DNA from: Porogramme epimiltina
Lineage: Eukaryota > Basidiomycota > Agaricomycetes > Polyporales > Polyporaceae
DNA: 24,916 nucleotides
NCBI GenBank assembly: GCA_900155495.1
Contig: FTLJ01000855.1
Span: 1 to 24,916, forward strand
Reading direction: 5' to 3'
Below, piece by piece: positions 21,001-24,916 of the stretch (the stretch's first letter is position 1; each line of letters starts with the position of its first letter). The position numbers and the translations under genes were made by a program. The notes under the pieces were generated by a model. It saw nothing but the letters and a program-made list of their open reading frames with translations. It was not told where the DNA came from and did no database searches.

Positions 21001-24000
21001 ATGTCGTCCCACGGAGACAACGCGTCGCTCAGCAAGTCCGAGAAGGAAGATGGCGCGTTTGCCAGCGATAAGGAGAAGGCGCTGGTGCGGAGCCCGAGCG
21101 AGGACGGCAGCGACGCCGCGGGGAATGTGGGCCTGCACGAGTTCGCGCTCGCGAAGCGGGCGGGGCTTCGGGTGACGCGCGAGGAGACCCGCAGGTGAGT
21201 GGGTGTGTGCGCGTACATATGCGCCCATACCTCGTCCCCGTCCCCGTTCCCGAAACGGGGGCATGGAGGCTAAACAAGGTTTCGTTGTGGGGGCGGTAGG
21301 ATCGCGCGGAAGATCGACGTGTGGATTTTGCCGATGGTGCGTATTGGGCCTCTCAGCCTTCGGACCCTGTTGGTACTTAGTGTTCGTTCTTGTCCTCGCC
21401 AGCTGTGTTTGTGCCAGGGAATGAGCATCTGTGAGTGTTTCTTGCGTGTAGGCCCTACCGGACACTAATGTTATGGTTATCAGTGGATAAGACCGCGTTG
21501 GTGTCTTTGTGTGTGGTAAGGACGCGAGTGATTATGCTGACATTATGGCCCGCAGTCTCAACTACGGGAACTTGTACGGAATGAAGGCTGCGCTGCATCT
21601 TTCTGGTAACCAGTTCAGCTGGTTCGCTAGCAGTATGTCGTCTGCTGCTACGTTGTTTACACAAAAGCTAACGCGCTTCGCAGTCTTCTAGTGAGTGATA
21701 GTCTGCGTGCGCCCCCCTCACTTCGATGACGTCATACTTCGTCAGCCTGGGTTACCTGGTAGGAAATTATCCCGACAGCTGGCTACTCCAGCATTATCCT
21801 ACCGGCAAAGTCCTCTCGATCAGTGAGCATCTGCGTATTGCACAGCTGGCTGCTAATCTGACATACTCCTTCCTAGCTACCCTCATCTGGGGTACCATCG
21901 TCATAACGTTCGTCGACTGACACGTCATCACTCATCCCGCGCGTTGATACAGAGTGATGACAGCACCCCGGCATGCACGAACTTCGCAGGAACTATGGCG
22001 AACCGGTAAGCGTTGCCTCCAGCGGCTTCCATATTCATACTAACATTGTGTTTCAGGTTCTTCCTTGGTTTGATCGAGGCGATCGTAACTCCCGGGATGA
22101 CGATCCTCACTTCGATCTGGTACACGCAGTCCGAAGTGCCATTTCGCTCCCTCGTCTGGTACTCTTTCAACGGATGGGCGGGCATCTTTGGAGGCTTCGT
22201 GGCGTATGGGGTACACTTCCCTCTTTCTGTTATTCACGCAGTGACACTCTAATGCGACACCCTTTCATCCAGATCGGACACATCAAGGAACCCAAAATCG
22301 ATCTTTGGAAGTACATCTTCCTGATCCTCGGGGCGATGAGCGTTTTTCGTATGTGTCTCGAGAATCGACGTGTTGATAGTACTCATGGGGTGCTGGGTAG
22401 TCTCTATCGCACTGTGGTTCCTATTCCCAGATTCTCCTGTCGACGCACGATTCTTGACCGCAGAGGAAAAGGTGCTCGCTGTCAAGCGCGTTGCTGAGGC
22501 GAAAGTAGGAGTTAAGAACAAGGTGTTTAAGTGGTACCAGGTATTGCAGGACCCACGTTCCGTCGAATTCACCTTCACGAGTGCGAACAATAGATCCAAC
22601 ACGCTCTCGCTGACCCGAAGACGTGGCTGCTCTTCATCGCTTCCATCGCGGCTCAGATACCCAATGGGTGCGTGTAACCTCGTCGCAGGTGGTAGCAGGG
22701 TTGCTTACATCACGTGTTTGGTAGGATTGTCTCCAATTTCTCCACGATTATCATTCGGGAAAGTATAATGCTCGCGTCTGAGGTATATTCGAGGCCTTAT
22801 CTCTCACTCTAGGGACTTGGTTTCACAACACTACAAAGTACCCTCCTCGATGCAGCGTCCTCCGGTGTACAGATCGTGAGTTTGCTCGCGGCTGGGTAGG
22901 TCTATGCTCCTGAGTTCTTCTTCCCCTTTCTCACCCCGTCTTTGACCTACATAAGGTGGATCTGCATGCGGTTTAAGAACAGTGCGTACCCATGCTCTCG
23001 AACCGAAGTTGGGGCGGCCTGCTCACTCCGCACCTGTTTGTAGTGCGCATTATCACTATGGCGGCTGGGAACATTACGTGTATCATCGCTGCAGCCTGCC
23101 TGACTTACCTTCCCACCGATCAGAAATGGAATCGATTGGTGGCTTATTGGTTCACATCGTTCCAGGCAAGTCGTACCTCGTCCTACGAGCCCCCCGCACT
23201 CACGTGATCGAATACAGTCCGTGGGGTTTTCGCTGTCTCTTGTGATGATCTCAAACAATGTGAGCCAGGGTTCAACTACAGGGATATAGATGCGTTCTGA
23301 CATCCGGATAGGTCGGAGGATTCACGAAGAAGACATTCACAACAGCAGTAACGTTCATCGGAGTACGTGTCAACCCTCGCCGTTCTAGACCGTGGTTCTC
23401 ACTGTCGACCTTCGTATATATGTAGTACTGCATCGGCAACGTCATTGGGTATGTTTTGTCCCTAATAGACACGAGTACCCACTGATTATCCTCTATCAGT
23501 CCCCACTTCTTGATTGTGAGTAATGAGATACCGCATACTTCCCTCGTCTCGGAAGAGTGACGACGTGGTGCTGTAGGACAGCGAGGCCCCTAAGTATATA
23601 ACCGGAACAGTAAGCCATTCTGCCTCGCCATCAATGCATCTTGTTGAATACCATCCGAACAGAAAGCGATGTTTATTGGTTCGTACAGTTCTTTTCCGGG
23701 GGAATGTCTCTAAACTGTCTATGCGACAAAGGATATGTCATCAAGACAGGTACGCTCACATCGAGATATGGCATCTGCGGGTTTTCAACGATCTCGCCAC
23801 AGTTGCACACCTGATACTCGGGGCATATATGTTGTGGAGTAATATCAGGGTCAGTCGTTCCGTGTTGTTGATTTGGCAACCTCTCACGTAGACTTTTTCA
23901 GCGCGACCGGAAGAACGGAGTTATTACGTCGTACGAAGACCAGCTGAAAGGGGAAGGTACTGATCCCGTATTACGTGGTCATATTCAATTCGCTGACGTC

Positions 24001-24116
24001 GGTACAGAGGCGGGGATGCACGACCTTACAGAGTTTGAGAACCCCTACCACAGGTTCGTCCCTTGAATATCTCGCTTTGAATTATAACACATACTTTTCC
24101 CAGATACGTTCTATAG
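21001..24116 (+). CDS. MFS transporter, Dal5/allantoate-permease-like (anion:cation symporter family)
   Basis: Twenty-seven exons: 21001-21194, 21300-21336, 21403-21430, 21484-21496, 21556-21632, 21684-21690, 21746-21822, 21877-21907, 21964-22005, 22057-22210, 22273-22348, 22401-22540, 22594-22667, 22725-22762, 22813-22895, 22956-22981, 23044-23165, 23218-23259, 23312-23362, 23426-23448, 23500-23515, 23577-23609, 23663-23678, 23732-23749, 23803-23849, 23902-24053 and 24104-24116. The result is about 542 residues with the family hallmarks RKIDVWILPMLCLCQ, DKTALNYGNLYGM, FASIFYLGYLVGNYP, CTNFAGTMANRFFLGLIEA, VTPGMTILTSIWYTQSE, FPDSPVDARFLTAEEK, KWYQ, ISNNVGGFTKKTFTTA, YCIGNVIGPHF and a C-end FENPYHRYVL. 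It should be a 12-segment plasma-membrane carrier for a small organic anion or nitrogen compound (allantoate, ureido acids, vitamins, dipeptides). One frame conflict remains at 22763. The intron at 23166-23217 is GC-AG. Confidence 0.85.
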
Positions 24117-24119
24117 AAC

Positions 24120-24752
24120 ATGAATCGCGCCGATAGCGTGTACATCTGCTAAATCGGCGAAGAGCTTGTTTGGCTTGTCGTAGGCAGCATCCTTATTTGC
24201 ATAGTACTCCGTGAGAGCTTCTATCCCTTGTTGCACAATGTCGTCCACGCCATACTTGTGCGCAAGCTAGACCACCGCGAACAGGCGCTCGAAATATAGG
24301 AGGGGCGGAGCTTTATGATACAAGTTGGGTTCGATACAAAGAGTCAGAGCTTGTAGCATCCCGAAGGTCGTATTCACTTACTGTCTCCGGTTTAGTTGCA
24401 TAAGAGCCTCTAGAAAGTGGGCTAAGTCGTGTGGGGAGTCGGATAGGTGAATCATTGGAGAGCCGTCGAAGATTTCGCTCTCATCTCGACAAGAGGCTTG
24501 GAACATGTCGGAAAAGACGGTGGATTGAGCTGCAAGGAGGCCACGGTACACTTTGAAAGCGGTTTGTTGCGCCACGAGCACAATGTTTCCATCTTCAAAC
24601 CAGAAATATTCATGTCGCTTCAGTGTGGTCGGGTTGAAGGGATCGGACAAATCGTCGCTCCCATTGGTATCCGCGTCCCGGTTGGAACTTGGAGAGCTGC
24701 TGTTGGACAGGCTCGAGCTCTGCGCAGATATGTGATCGGCAGTGGTAGACAT
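24120..24752 (-). pseudogene. Truncated, decayed BTB/POZ gene copy
   Basis: On the minus strand, exon 1 (24752-24382, MSTTADHISAQ to MQLNRRQ) is intact and closely matches the first exon of the double BTB gene at 9236, including EYFWFEDGNIVLVAQQ. It fails after that. The intron acceptor before 24324 reads AA instead of AG. The second exon has an in-frame TAG at 24269-24267 where the intact copy reads Gln (VVQLAHKYG), and similarity stops at about 24120 after HAIGAIH. About 200 residues of the module are missing. Similarity to the intact gene also covers the 5' leader up to about 24850, so the copy came from DNA, not mRNA, and still has its intron. An aberrant 124-residue protein ending at the retained intron (TAA at 24380-24378) could still be made. 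Confidence 0.88.
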
Positions 24753-24916
24753 AGGGGCAGAGAGTGGATCTGGGGGAGAAAGAAAGATGCAATAAATTGC
24801 GACGAGACGACATCCAAGACGCAAGCTGCCGCTGCAGTAGGGCTCGACAATTACAATTACTTACGCTGAATCGGCCGTAATTAATAATACGGTTGATTAC
24901 GGATTACGCTGGGCGG
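24753..24916. other. Upstream flank of BTB pseudogene, window edge
   Basis: Up to about 24850 this matches the 5' leader of the BTB gene at 9236. Beyond that the sequence turns AT-rich and holds TTACGCTG twice (near 24863 and 24903) with several GATTAC/AATTAC words. It could be the edge of another repeat, but the window ends here. Confidence 0.4.

Noticed and set aside
21908..21963. Apparent 2-bp insertion frameshift in the transporter around TAPACTNF.
   Set aside because: Using the acceptor GATGACAG at 21963 gives VITTPACTNFAG in frame, so no lesion is needed.

Overview
The window is nuclear DNA of a basidiomycete fungus, most likely an Agaricomycete. The evidence is genes split by many GT-AG introns of about 45-65 nt, BTB/POZ proteins of the type expanded in mushrooms, a DUF6533 membrane protein, a DUF3533 (Sng1-like) membrane protein, a Dal5-type transporter and a eukaryotic tRNA-Glu. 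Genes on the given track appear only as fragments. All gene models here were assembled by hand from splice sites, reading-frame phase and protein family similarity, without transcript data.

Left end (1-5869): a LamB/YcsF-family gene (homologue of bacterial PxpA), minus strand and cut by the window start, is divergently paired with a 14-exon gene for a protein of about 1250 residues. That protein is ordered biotin carboxylase, PxpC/KipA, PxpB/KipI, biotin carrier. The two share a 307-bp promoter with two HGATAR sites. In bacteria PxpA, PxpB and PxpC form a 5-oxoprolinase, so this pair is a candidate biotin-dependent 5-oxoproline (lactam) degradation system in a eukaryote. The alternative is a urea carboxylase lacking allophanate hydrolase.

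BTB block (6300-11474): a two-exon BTB gene and, about 1.8 kb on, a three-exon gene in which two complete BTB modules are fused in frame. Both intron-containing BTB modules, and the single-module gene, have an intron at the same position and phase.

Middle (11475-16856): a gene-poor, less GC-rich stretch with a 245-bp foldback MITE-like element about 210 bp upstream of a DUF6533 gene, then about 1.9 kb with no supportable gene, and a tRNA-Glu(CUC) on the minus strand.

Right part (16857-24916): a DUF3533 gene with 6-nt and 10-nt exons and one 970-nt intron; a promoter region with three GATAAG motifs; a 27-exon Dal5/allantoate-permease-like MFS transporter with one unresolved frame conflict; and, starting within about 4 bp of the transporter's stop codon, an inverted, truncated and mutated copy of the first module of the BTB fusion gene.

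The biotin enzyme, its PxpA partner and the Dal5-like carrier with GATA sites fit a theme of secondary nitrogen-source use. The link between the left cluster and the transporter 15 kb away is only inferred.
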